From positions 1 through 36,591 of the forward strand of contig JAILRH010000208.1 in NCBI GenBank assembly GCA_024698345.1: a stretch of 36,591 nucleotides of DNA. Direction: 5' to 3'. A model generated the notes under the pieces. That model searched no databases. It saw only the letters and a list, made by a program, of their open reading frames with translations, and was not told where the DNA came from. A program made the position numbers and the translations under genes. The DNA is from Lachnospiraceae bacterium. Its GTDB lineage: Bacteria; Bacillota; Clostridia; Lachnospirales; Lachnospiraceae. Positions 8,877-16,646 of this stretch are shown here, one piece after another (position 1 is the stretch's first letter; every line of letters starts with the position of its first letter).

Positions 8877-8958
8877 GGTAACTATTCAGCCTTTCAGCAA
8901 TGCCAGCTCGAATCTGCATATAAATCTGCTAAGTTTTTATGTGCATGGCTGAATAATG
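8877..8958. repeat. Dispersed intergenic repeat, copy 2, with inverted ends
   Basis: TATTCAGCC (8883-8891) and GGCTGAATA (8947-8955) are exact 9-bp inverted ends. Inside, CTTTCAGCAATGCC is the reverse complement of GGCATTGCTGAAAG, matching the element at 3322-3348, and TTTTTATGTGCATGGCTGAA repeats its other half. The arrangement suggests a small palindromic mobile-type element, but no family is recognised. Confidence 0.5.
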
Positions 8959-9032
8959 AATCAAATCCATTCTCACTACAATATATAAGTAGGACGGCAA
9001 AACAATTATGAATTCATAGATAGGGGAACGCA

Positions 9033-9563
9033 ATGACCAACGAAGAGATTAAGCAATGCATATATGAATATGGTGACGATATCTATCGTTTTTGCTGCTA
9101 CTTAACTAACAACAAAAGCATCGCAGATGATTTATATCAGGAAACATTTCTAAAAGCAATTGAAATTAAAGATAAAATCCGTGTCAAAGATAATACCAAA
9201 AACTATCTGATTAGTATTTCTTTAAACTTATGGAAAAATCATATCAAAAAAAATAATCGCAGAAAAGAAATCGCGCCACTTATATATGACGAAGATTGTC
9301 TTTCTACCATTCCCGATTCACAAATAGAGATTAGTGAAACTATTATAACCGGGGAAATGTGCAAGTTGGTAAGAAATGCAATTGAAAGACTTCCTGAAAA
9401 GCAAAGGATTGTAACTCTGTTGTACTACTCGGAAGAGTTATCCATAAGAGAAATAGGTCAGATGCTCCACCTCCCAAAGGGAACTGTTCTAAGCAGACTG
9501 GCAAAAGCCAGAAGCGTAATCAAAAAGGAAATGGAGGATGCAGGTTATGGAAAAACAATTTGA
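9033..9563 (+). CDS. ECF-type RNA polymerase sigma factor
   Basis: This 176-residue sigma-70 family protein has only regions 2 and 4. Region 2 spans about 10-77 (YRFCCYLTNNKSIADDLYQETFLKA), and region 4 about 112-165 (AIERLPEKQRIVTLLYYSEELSIREIGQMLHLPKGTVLSRLAKAR, a helix-turn-helix that binds the -35). It overlaps the next gene by 17 bases. That gene encodes a membrane protein of anti-sigma type, so the pair is a classic signal-responsive module. AGGGG lies 7 bases before the ATG. The inducing signal and regulon cannot be inferred. Confidence 0.92.
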   Translation: MTNEEIKQCIYEYGDDIYRFCCYLTNNKSIADDLYQETFLKAIEIKDKIRVKDNTKNYLISISLNLWKNHIKKNNRRKEIAPLIYDEDCLSTIPDSQIEISETIITGEMCKLVRNAIERLPEKQRIVTLLYYSEELSIREIGQMLHLPKGTVLSRLAKARSVIKKEMEDAGYGKTI

Positions 9564-10617
9564 CAACATCATCACTGAAATAATGAAAACCGGTGAAAAA
9601 CCTTCTGATGAGTTATATTTAGAAACTCTCAAAAGAATAAATTTATTAAACGAAAAAAACAAAACAGACAAAGCCGACCTTGTTCCTATTTGGAAAAGAA
9701 GAACTGCAATAGCATTTTGTGCAATTCTTTGCTTATCAATTATAGGTACCGGTACTTTTGCAGCCGACAAATTATTCACTTTATGGGGGCAGAAAGTTCA
9801 AATCAATAAATATGTTAAATATAATATTTTCACAGATACTGATGAACATATGATTATGACTGTTGAAGAATTACTCAGTGATGGGGTATGTGTGGAAGCC
9901 CTTGTAAAATATCAGGCCCGTGATAAATATGGTGAGGACTGGCTCAAAAACAGAAATATGGCAAAAAACAGAGACAACTGGCCTGTCGCCAATTTTATGA
10001 TTCATGAAAAAACAGCCGGTGCCGCAGGTTACAACACCGAATTTTTAGAAAAGTACAGCACCAACTCAGTTCTTTATTATACTCTCAGCTGTAAACTAAA
10101 CGAGCGAACAAACGTTATAGACCTGTCTTATGATTTGCCCAGCCAAATACAAAACACAACAGAATTAAGCATAGAATGTAATGTACCGGTACTCAGGTAC
10201 AATCTCATTGCCGAAGATGGCGATGAATTAAGCCGATATGTAAAACCGATGTTATTGGAGATATCCCCTCTTTCATACAGCATATGGGGAAATCAGGAGG
10301 GCATGTATGAAATAACAAAGAAGAATAATAACGGTGGATTTTTCTGCAAACCGCTTCTGCCTGATGAAGAAATAGACAATGAGTCCATAACCGACATAAC
10401 TATTATAGATTCTACCGGATCATACACCCCTAAAATGGAAGGTTTATTTGGCATCGAAAGCAACAATTCAACCTATAATTATCTTCTGTATTCAGATGTA
10501 TTTACAAGCTTATCTCCTGACAAAAAAGCTTTTGTTAAAAATATTGATATAAACAATCTTAAATCCCTTCAACTCTCAAACAGTTATAAAACAATTCAGT
10601 TTCGTTTAGAAAAATAA
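9547..10617 (+). CDS. Probable membrane anti-sigma factor (DUF4179-like)
   Basis: This 356-residue protein has a cytoplasmic N-terminus (1-48), one membrane segment (about 52-72, AIAFCAILCLSIIGTGTFAA) and a large external domain rich in beta-strand. The layout matches DUF4179-type proteins encoded behind ECF sigma genes in Firmicutes, which hold the sigma factor at the membrane. I chose ATG 9547, since GGAGG at 9533-9537 is 9 bases upstream; the in-frame ATG at 9538 abuts that site and is too close. Overlap with the sigma gene (17 bases) implies coupled translation. The family assignment is from layout and recall rather than a motif, so it is moderately sure. Confidence 0.75.
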   Translation: MEKQFDNIITEIMKTGEKPSDELYLETLKRINLLNEKNKTDKADLVPIWKRRTAIAFCAILCLSIIGTGTFAADKLFTLWGQKVQINKYVKYNIFTDTDEHMIMTVEELLSDGVCVEALVKYQARDKYGEDWLKNRNMAKNRDNWPVANFMIHEKTAGAAGYNTEFLEKYSTNSVLYYTLSCKLNERTNVIDLSYDLPSQIQNTTELSIECNVPVLRYNLIAEDGDELSRYVKPMLLEISPLSYSIWGNQEGMYEITKKNNNGGFFCKPLLPDEEIDNESITDITIIDSTGSYTPKMEGLFGIESNNSTYNYLLYSDVFTSLSPDKKAFVKNIDINNLKSLQLSNSYKTIQFRLEK

Positions 10618-10622
10618 ATATA

Positions 10623-10673
10623 TTAAGGGATGTTGCGTTAGTTATGACAACTCACAAACGCAACATCCCTTAA
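10623..10673 (-). terminator. Long hairpin between convergent genes
   Basis: TTAAGGGATGTTGCGTT (10623-10639) and AACGCAACATCCCTTAA (10657-10673) form a perfect 17-bp stem. It is followed by a T-rich run on the minus strand (ATATATTTATTTTTC) but by AAAACTT on the plus strand. It probably stops yhaN transcription and may also help stop the anti-sigma transcript. Confidence 0.6.
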
Positions 10674-10803
10674 AAACTTAACTTCATGATTATTTTATCT
10701 TGAAATCTATATACTTAATCTCCGTTGTTCTGGTCTTTTCAGGATATTCAATTACTTATTCTTTTGATTTGCACTCTATTATCCAAGACTCGCGAAGCAT
10801 ACA

Positions 10804-12714
10804 TCAATCAATAATCACAAGCTTATACTCTATGCCAAGCTTATCAGCCATAACCTTTTCTCTTGTATGACAGGAGAATGCAATAATCTGTTCAAGATGT
10901 TCTGCCATGAACTTGATAGTGCTTCCCATACGTTTGTTATCATACATAACAAACGCATCATCTAACAATATCGGCTTTGTGTCATCTTCAAATATAATCT
11001 CTGCGGCAGCAAGTCGAAGTGCCATATACATCTGCTCGACAGTACCTTTACTAAGTCTGTCTACTGCAATAACTCTTCCGCCTCTGCCTTCGATAGTGAT
11101 GTTCATCTCATCATCCACCTGGAAATTATCGTACTTACCGTTAGTAATATGATTCATGTACACTGAAGCCTTCTCATTTATTTCTTTTCCAAAGCTCTTT
11201 CTAATCTCCTCGGAAATCTCTCTGATTGTGGCCATTGCTTCGTCAATAGCCTGAAGATCACACTCTATAGCATCAACTTTCTCAAGTCTAAGTTCATATC
11301 TCTCAAGCTGCTGTCTGGCCTTCAGCAGACTCTCTTTCTTCTGCTCAAGCTTGAACTGCGCCTGTGACTTTTCTTCTTTCTTTGACTGAATCTGCTTTGA
11401 CACATCATCGATTTCAGAATTATAATCAGAAGTCTCTTCCGGTTTGTCCTCTTCTTCCTTGAGTTTATATGAAATACTTCTAAGTTCTGCTTCTATTATA
11501 TTAATCTGTCTTTGTGCATAATCTGACTCACTCTTTGCCGCTTCATATCTGTCAACTGAAATCTTCAACTCCTTCATAAGAAGCATCTTCTTGGTCTTGT
11601 TGTTCTTCTTCATGAAATACATAATAACGAACAACAATGTAAAGAACAGCGTTGCAAACGCACAAAGCATCTCTTTTATCCACGTTGAACTGTCAGAAAA
11701 ATCAATGTGCGGATTGGCGATAAAACATCCTACTCCAATACCAAATGCAACTACAATGAGTGCTAAAACCGTAACAGGTATGTTGGTCTTAGACATTATA
11801 TTTTCCATCTCTCTTTCAACTTCATCTCTGGTTGAAACACCATGGATATCCAGCAGTTCCTTAAGTTCACTCATGTGCTTGTCAGATTTTTCTTTGTCTT
11901 TTTTAAGTTTGTCCAAATCCTCTGACAGAACGTCACTTCTCTGCATCAGACTCTCCTGATCCATGTTACGTTTGAGCTGTCTCTCAGTCTGAACATTGTC
12001 AAGAACCTCTAATGCCCTAACCTTAGTCTTAAGCTTTCCCACAGACTCACGGCTCTTTTCAACAGCTGCAATCTCAATCTTTTCTTCTTTCTCGAGTTCT
12101 TCTATCTGTTGTTTGATTGCTGCAATCTCTTTTTCAAGGGATTCTTTTCTATCAGCACCACTCTCCTCCATCAGTCGTTCCTTAGTGTCCTCTAAATGAT
12201 TAAGCGCTGCCTCCACGTCAATCTCCGTAGTCTTTGAAGAACCAAGATTCGAAGAATAATTCCTCAGTACTTTCTCCAAATCACTGTTGGTAATACTACC
12301 AAGCTGGCTTATGCTGATTGTATTGTAATAACAGTTCTCATCAAATCCATAAAAGAACTCATCCATCTCATGCTGGTCAAGAATCTTGTCATCACTAAGC
12401 CTTGTGATGCGATATGACTTCTCACTCTTAAGGAAATTTCTCTCAATGAGATAATCCTCTCCCTTCATCTCAATGACCATAGAGCCTTTGTAATTCTGTG
12501 GAGTATCCCACGGAATATACTTCTCGTATTCGTTACTCTCACTGCTCTTTCCATGTCGGCCATCCAACCCAAAAAGCATTGCCTTAATAAAGGTATGAAT
12601 AGTGGTCTTACCGGCTTCATTCTCACCATACAGAAGGTTCACTCCATCTGAGAATTCCAGTACTTTGTTATGAAATTTTCCAAAATTCTCCAAGCAAACT
12701 TTCTTGATAACCAT
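10804..12714 (-). CDS. yhaN: YhaN/SbcC-like SMC-type ATPase
   Basis: This 636-residue ABC/SMC-like ATPase starts with an N-terminal half-site MVIKKVCLENFGKFHNKVLEF and Walker A GENEAGKT (30-37). Long coiled coils follow (about 180-290 and 375-480), with two membrane-spanning segments between them (PVTVLALIVVAFGIGVGCFI and a second near ATLFFTLLFVIMYF). The C-terminal half-site has signature RLSKGTVEQMYMALRLA and Walker B ILLDDAFVMYD. The central membrane hairpin is a feature of YhaN rather than SbcC. Its start abuts the stop of the nuclease gene with no gap. The pair resembles Bacillus yhaO-yhaN and acts, by analogy with Mre11-Rad50, in DNA end or repair processing. The precise role of YhaN is not well established. 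Confidence 0.85.
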   Translation of the reverse strand: MVIKKVCLENFGKFHNKVLEFSDGVNLLYGENEAGKTTIHTFIKAMLFGLDGRHGKSSESNEYEKYIPWDTPQNYKGSMVIEMKGEDYLIERNFLKSEKSYRITRLSDDKILDQHEMDEFFYGFDENCYYNTISISQLGSITNSDLEKVLRNYSSNLGSSKTTEIDVEAALNHLEDTKERLMEESGADRKESLEKEIAAIKQQIEELEKEEKIEIAAVEKSRESVGKLKTKVRALEVLDNVQTERQLKRNMDQESLMQRSDVLSEDLDKLKKDKEKSDKHMSELKELLDIHGVSTRDEVEREMENIMSKTNIPVTVLALIVVAFGIGVGCFIANPHIDFSDSSTWIKEMLCAFATLFFTLLFVIMYFMKKNNKTKKMLLMKELKISVDRYEAAKSESDYAQRQINIIEAELRSISYKLKEEEDKPEETSDYNSEIDDVSKQIQSKKEEKSQAQFKLEQKKESLLKARQQLERYELRLEKVDAIECDLQAIDEAMATIREISEEIRKSFGKEINEKASVYMNHITNGKYDNFQVDDEMNITIEGRGGRVIAVDRLSKGTVEQMYMALRLAAAEIIFEDDTKPILLDDAFVMYDNKRMGSTIKFMAEHLEQIIAFSCHTREKVMADKLGIEYKLVIID

Positions 12715-13779
12715 CTACTTCTCCTCCATGGAATCCAACAGCGCTCTGGTACCATACTGAAGTGCCTTTCGCTGTGTCTCCGTGATTGTATCTCCTTTTT
12801 TGAGGAAATTATCAACATACATTCCTAAAATGTTGTCCTTATTTTCCTCATATAATAATTCAAAATCATAATCAGGTACTGTCTTATCAACGACTTCTGC
12901 CAAATAACAGATACCTGCAAGATCTTCAAAATCTATATCCATCAAAGGATTTCGTCTTCCCTTGATTGTAAACTTATAAATATGTTCATGACCATGTCTC
13001 TCAACATAATCCTGCACCTTAAACTTAAGTTCAAGCAAATTGGTATCAGGCTCGATATCAACAATCAAATGCTTGTAATTGCGCTTGCTGAAAGGAACAA
13101 ACTCAAGATCAAGCGACTCAGTCGTAACCTCTCCTGCGATATAACCTCTTATTCCTGTGTCTTTAGGGCTAGTCGGCTCTAAAGATCCACAATACGCGAA
13201 CTTACCCCTCTGATCCAAATCCGGATTGTGAATATGTCCCAATGCAATATAATCAAAATCCGAACCGGCAAACTTCCTTCTATTAATAGGAATATGCTTA
13301 CGGTCTCCGCCGTGTCCCACAAGAATATTAATCACAGAAGGATCCTCAACAAGAACATTGTCATACAGACATTCTCTAATCTCTTCTGTGAAATAACTAT
13401 GGCCATACACATCCACGCCCAATTCCGGAATACTCACTCTCTCGATATTTCTTCCTCCAAGGAAAATAACATTCTCGCTCCATACATAATCCTTGTAGAA
13501 AGACCCCGGTACAATCGCATCATGATTGCCCGCCATAAGAACAACCCTTGTGTCCTTGATGGTGGAGAATAAATAATCTACTTCTTTTATTTCTCTTAGC
13601 AGTGGCTGTCTATCAAACAGATCCCCTGCAATAATCAGCATATCTACGGGATTTTCTTTTATTTGTTTGATAAGTCTCTCAAATGTACCCCAGATTTCGT
13701 CAGCACGGGTTTGTGCCCATTTCTCACTACTCTGCGGCGCATATCCGAGATGTATGTCCCCTGTGTGAATAAAACGCAT
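12715..13779 (-). CDS. yhaO: YhaO/SbcD-like metallophosphoesterase nuclease
   Basis: This 354-residue calcineurin-like phosphoesterase has all metal ligands of the Mre11/SbcD class: DIH (8-10), GDLFD (about 53), GNHD (about 85), GHGG and GHIH in the second half, followed by a C-terminal capping region. These nucleases cut DNA ends with a partner ATPase, here yhaN directly downstream. AAAGGAG precedes the ATG by 6 bases. The leader upstream consists of three 21-bp tandem repeats (13789-13851), the first of which carries the ribosome site. Co-transcription with yhaN is near certain. Confidence 0.9.
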   Translation of the reverse strand: MRFIHTGDIHLGYAPQSSEKWAQTRADEIWGTFERLIKQIKENPVDMLIIAGDLFDRQPLLREIKEVDYLFSTIKDTRVVLMAGNHDAIVPGSFYKDYVWSENVIFLGGRNIERVSIPELGVDVYGHSYFTEEIRECLYDNVLVEDPSVINILVGHGGDRKHIPINRRKFAGSDFDYIALGHIHNPDLDQRGKFAYCGSLEPTSPKDTGIRGYIAGEVTTESLDLEFVPFSKRNYKHLIVDIEPDTNLLELKFKVQDYVERHGHEHIYKFTIKGRRNPLMDIDFEDLAGICYLAEVVDKTVPDYDFELLYEENKDNILGMYVDNFLKKGDTITETQRKALQYGTRALLDSMEEK

Positions 13780-13788
13780 GTATTTCTC

Positions 13789-13860
13789 CTTTAAGTAACA
13801 TTTTCCATAACTTAAGTAATATAAACCAATACTTAAGTAATATTTTCCAATACTTATATA
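13789..13860 (-). repeat. 21-bp tandem repeat in the yhaO leader
   Basis: Units beginning near 13789, 13810 and 13831 share CTTAAGTAAyAT followed by TTTCCA or AAACCA; a partial ACTTATATAG follows at 13852. The unit nearest the gene contains its Shine-Dalgarno on the minus strand. Confidence 0.75.
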
Positions 13861-13974
13861 GAATGAATTATATCATTATCCACGTTAATAAGCAAATAAA
13901 TCCCTAAATATCAACACTTTCACGATTGTGTGTTGCCTATATTTCACATATCAATACTAAGTCATAATTTAATG

Positions 13975-14074
13975 TATCAGTATTAATCTGTAATACTCAT
14001 ATCAGTATCAATCTGTAATACTCATATCAGTATCAATCTGTAATACTCATATCAGTATCAATCCATAATTTCAT
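13975..14074. repeat. 25-bp tandem repeat overlapping the asparaginase stop codon
   Basis: Units start at 13975, 14000, 14025 and 14050, each TATCAGTATCAATCTG plus TAATACTCA; the fourth is diverged. The asparaginase stop (14033-14035) falls in the third unit, so the last codons of the gene are repeat sequence. Confidence 0.9.
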
Positions 14075-15016
14075 ATACCAGTATATGTCCGTTCCTCTTC
14101 CAAGCACATGAATTCCCAGTTCACCATACAGTTTAGCAGTTTCATATTGCGGTCCTTCAGGCACTCCGCAAATGTACATTTCTACATTTCTTTCGCGCAT
14201 TTTCTCGCAAAACTCTAACAGTTTCGGACTATCTGTTGGCAAAGTCCCCGAATGATAAGGCACAAACAAAATCTTCTTAATATCCTCCCCCGGAATTTCA
14301 AAGGACATTCCCGGATATACAATTATCATCTTTACAGGTGAAGTCTCCGATAAAGAAATCGTTGCTCTCACATTATCTACACGATTCTCTGCGCTAACAC
14401 TGTTTGTACAATTCCCCTTGCTCACACTTCTGAGACTTTTCAGCTCATCCGAATATATATCATGCCTTAAAAGCGTGCCCGCATCAAATACATTTGCAAA
14501 TCCTCCTGTGTTCTGATACGACACATACACTCCGCCTCTTCTGACCTTAGAAATATACTCAACCGCTGCAATGAAATTATTTGTACCGTTTGACCTTTCA
14601 TCATCAAGGGGGTAATTTGCAGAAACCAGAATAACCGGAATATCTGTCTTTCCCAAAGCAATGGAGAGAGTCGCTGCCGAATACTGCAGTGTATCCGTTC
14701 CGTGAGTAACAATGATGCCTCCCAATTCATCATTTGTATTATCACTGAACACGCCTGCTGATTCTGTTATTACTTTGTATTTTGATTTTTCTAACAATGC
14801 CTCTCGCACACTTTCTATAAGTTTTGTCAGATACACACCGCCCAGATTCTCACTGAGAATCGTATAAGGCTCCTTCGTAACAAAATCAATGTCCTCTCCA
14901 TATTTTTCTTTATAGGACTCTATCAACTTATACTTTGCACTCTTATCCGGCGAAATATAATTCCCGTTAACCGAGCTTCCAATCGTTCCACCGGTAAATA
15001 TAACTAAAATCTTCAT
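14033..15016 (-). CDS. L-asparaginase, cytoplasmic type
   Basis: This 327-residue asparaginase family protein hydrolyses asparagine to aspartate and ammonia. The two catalytic threonine motifs are present: TGGTIG (8-13) and THGTDT (104-109), the latter followed by YSAATLSIAL, plus PVILVSANYPLDDERSNGTNN. No signal peptide is seen, so it is probably a type I (low-affinity, cytoplasmic) enzyme. The C-terminal codons and stop lie in a 25-bp tandem repeat that continues downstream, so the terminal residues (DTDMSITD) may vary between strains. It is transcribed alone, facing away from zur. The ATG 15016 start gives the expected MKILVIFTGGTIG. Confidence 0.9.
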   Translation of the reverse strand: MKILVIFTGGTIGSSVNGNYISPDKSAKYKLIESYKEKYGEDIDFVTKEPYTILSENLGGVYLTKLIESVREALLEKSKYKVITESAGVFSDNTNDELGGIIVTHGTDTLQYSAATLSIALGKTDIPVILVSANYPLDDERSNGTNNFIAAVEYISKVRRGGVYVSYQNTGGFANVFDAGTLLRHDIYSDELKSLRSVSKGNCTNSVSAENRVDNVRATISLSETSPVKMIIVYPGMSFEIPGEDIKKILFVPYHSGTLPTDSPKLLEFCEKMRERNVEMYICGVPEGPQYETAKLYGELGIHVLGRGTDIYWYMKLWIDTDMSITD

Positions 15017-15085
15017 AAACTATATTATACACACTCTCACCACAATCCAAAACAAAAATCTCATTTGCTCTTGTTTTTTATTGTT

Positions 15086-15221
15086 TGTCCTCCCATATTT
15101 GACTTGCCTCTCTCGGAGGGTAGTTTTTCTCTTTCTTTTTTTATTTCTGTCCTCCCATATTTGACTTGCTTCTCTCGGAGGGCAGTTTTTCAAGCTTCTA
15201 CTGGAGGATATTTTTTCAAGT
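15086..15221 (+). repeat. 62-bp direct repeat with hairpin and T run
   Basis: TGTCCTCCCATATTTGACTT starts at 15086 and again at 15148, each continuing to CTCTCGGAGGG and AGTTTTTC. A shortened third copy (CTACTGGAGG, then TTTTTTCAAG) follows at about 15197. Each unit can fold CCTC/GAGG or CCTCC/GGAGG stems before the T run, like a weak terminator on the plus strand. No plus-strand gene lies just upstream, so their purpose is unclear. Confidence 0.65.
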
Positions 15222-15244
15222 TGCTTTTTTTTATAAATGGTATT

Positions 15245-15267
15245 AAAATGAGACTTAGTCCCATTTT
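15245..15267. promoter_or_regulatory. Near-perfect palindrome upstream of zur, possible operator
   Basis: AAAATGAGACT and AGTCCCATTTT are reverse complements around a central T with one mismatch in 11. The position, 100 bases before a Fur-family gene and its metal transporter, suits an autoregulatory operator. It does not match the Zur box I recall from Bacillus, so this is inference only. Confidence 0.4.
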
Positions 15268-15371
15268 GAGAATTTCAATCTAACATTTTTAGATTCTTTA
15301 GCATAACATTTTGAGAATTTTAAATGCTATCGTTTTGGGATTTCAAATACAATATTTGGAGGATTCTTATG
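15262..15371 (+). repeat. ~22-bp imperfect tandem repeats in the zur leader
   Basis: Units start near 15262, 15284, 15307, 15331 and 15354 with the pattern CATTTTGAGAATTT; two copies of ATTTTGAGAATTT (15263 and 15308) are exact. The last unit, ATTTGGAGGATTCTTATG, is the ribosome-binding site and start codon of zur. Confidence 0.65.
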
Positions 15372-15776
15372 GCTGTTTATAATACAGAACAAAAGAAATG
15401 TATTATTAGTTTTCTTACAGACCACAGTAATTCTTCTTTTACAATAGAGGAGCTCATTGCCAAACTTGAGCAGTGTGATAACATTACAAAAGTTCCCGGA
15501 AGAAGTACTGTGTACAGACTAATGAACAAGTTAGTCGACGACGGCATTGTAAAGCGTTTTGTCAAAGGTCACAGTCGACATTTCAATTATCAGATAGTTG
15601 AATCAACCAGTTGCCACGAACACATTCATATGAAATGTACCACCTGCGGAAAGTTGTTCCACATGGCGGACGATGAGACGACAAAGATTCTTAACGAGAT
15701 TCTTGCTAACTCGCATTTTATTGTGGATAGAGATGAAACCACTCTATACGGAACCTGTAACAGCTGTTCAAAATAA
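15369..15776 (+). CDS. zur: Fur-family metalloregulator, probably Zur
   Basis: This 135-residue Fur-family repressor has a winged helix with GRSTVYRLMNKLVDDGIVKRF (44-64), the histidine cluster HEHIHMKC (83-90), and structural zinc cysteines C90-x2-C93 and C130-x2-C133. Fur, Zur and PerR cannot be separated by these residues alone; the znuC-znuB genes directly downstream favour Zur. ATG 15369 has GGAGG 6 bases upstream; the frame is open 45 bases earlier but without a ribosome site. The coding end (GTTCAAAATAA) is the first of five tandem-like copies that fill the gap to znuC, and the leader is repeat-built too. Confidence 0.85.
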   Translation: MAVYNTEQKKCIISFLTDHSNSSFTIEELIAKLEQCDNITKVPGRSTVYRLMNKLVDDGIVKRFVKGHSRHFNYQIVESTSCHEHIHMKCTTCGKLFHMADDETTKILNEILANSHFIVDRDETTLYGTCNSCSK

Positions 15777-15869
15777 CAGTAGTAATTGTTCAAACTAACA
15801 ATAGCGATTGTTCAAAGCAGCAGTTGTCCAAAATAACAATAGCAATTATTCAAAGTAACAGCAATAATT
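15766..15869 (+). repeat. ~22-bp tandem repeats starting in the zur stop codon region
   Basis: Units start at 15766, 15788, 15810, 15826 and 15848, of the form GTTCAAAATAACAATAGCAA; the third is shortened to 16 bases. The first unit contains the zur stop TAA (15774-15776). Confidence 0.85.
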
Positions 15870-15932
15870 AACAGCTGCAATCATTCATTGCTAATAATTA
15901 TTATCAATTATTTACCAGCAGAAAGGATTATC

Positions 15933-16646
15933 ATGTCACAATTAACATGTAAAGACGTTTCCCTCGGCTATGAAGGGATGACTGTCACAAGCAATATCAA
16001 TTTCAACGTAAATAAAGGCGATTATCTATGTATCGTCGGGGAGAACGGTTCTGGAAAAAGTACCCTCATAAAAGCATTGTTAAAATTAAAATCTCCTATC
16101 AGCGGAGAAATCATTTATGACGAGGGGCTCAATTCTTCAGAGATTGGATATCTTCCACAGCAGACTATTGTTCAAAGAGATTTCCCTGCTTCGGTTACTG
16201 AGATTGTAATGTCAGGTTTTTCAGGAAGAAACGGTCTTAAGCCTTTTTATTCAAAAGAACAAAAAGCGGAAGCAAAAAAGAATATGGAGAGACTTGATAT
16301 TTTAGATTTGGCTCACAGGTGCTACAGAGAATTATCCGGAGGTCAACAGCAGCGTGTGCTTCTTGCAAGAGCCCTTTGCGCTACTGAGTCGGTCCTTCTT
16401 TTGGACGAACCGGTTGCAGGCCTTGATCCGAAAGTCACCGCAGAAATGTATGAATTAATAAACAAAATCAACAAAAAATACGGAATAACCATCATCATGG
16501 TTTCGCATGATTTGAATGCTGCAATGCAGTATGCCAGTCACATTCTTCACCTTGCAGACAAGCCTTTGTTCTTTGGAACAAAAGACGACTACCTTAATAG
16601 CAAAATTGGCAAGGCATTTATTGATATGATGGGAGGTATTTCATAA
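15933..16646 (+). CDS. znuC: Zinc-type ABC transporter ATP-binding protein
   Basis: This 237-residue ABC ATPase of the ZnuC/MntB type has Walker A GENGSGKST (36-44), a Q-loop at GYLPQQTIVQRDFP, signature LSGGQQQR (about 134), Walker B VLLLDEP (about 157) and switch MVSHD. It powers import of a divalent metal through the permease encoded next, which starts in its stop codon (TAATG). ATG 15933 was chosen for AAAGGA 6 bases upstream; 45 bases of open frame before it lack a site. The substrate is inferred to be zinc from the adjacent Fur-family regulator; manganese cannot be ruled out. Confidence 0.9.
   Translation: MSQLTCKDVSLGYEGMTVTSNINFNVNKGDYLCIVGENGSGKSTLIKALLKLKSPISGEIIYDEGLNSSEIGYLPQQTIVQRDFPASVTEIVMSGFSGRNGLKPFYSKEQKAEAKKNMERLDILDLAHRCYRELSGGQQQRVLLARALCATESVLLLDEPVAGLDPKVTAEMYELINKINKKYGITIIMVSHDLNAAMQYASHILHLADKPLFFGTKDDYLNSKIGKAFIDMMGGIS

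Larger units (their letters stand above)
8715..9032. other. prs-sigma intergenic region
   Basis: About 320 bases hold the stop-codon inverted repeat (8711-8752), the prs terminator (8781-8824), and a copy of a dispersed repeat with its own 9-bp inverted ends (8877-8958). No open frame is convincing. Confidence 0.6.
15017..15368. other. Asparaginase-zur divergent intergenic region
   Basis: Contains the 62-bp direct repeats (15086-15221), a 23-bp near-palindrome (15245-15267), and about five imperfect ~22-bp repeats leading into the zur ribosome site (15262-15371). No gene is seen. Confidence 0.6.

Noticed and set aside
15766-15869. A second small CRISPR array
   Set aside because: Units are contiguous, imperfect and without spacers; they are tandem copies of the zur end.
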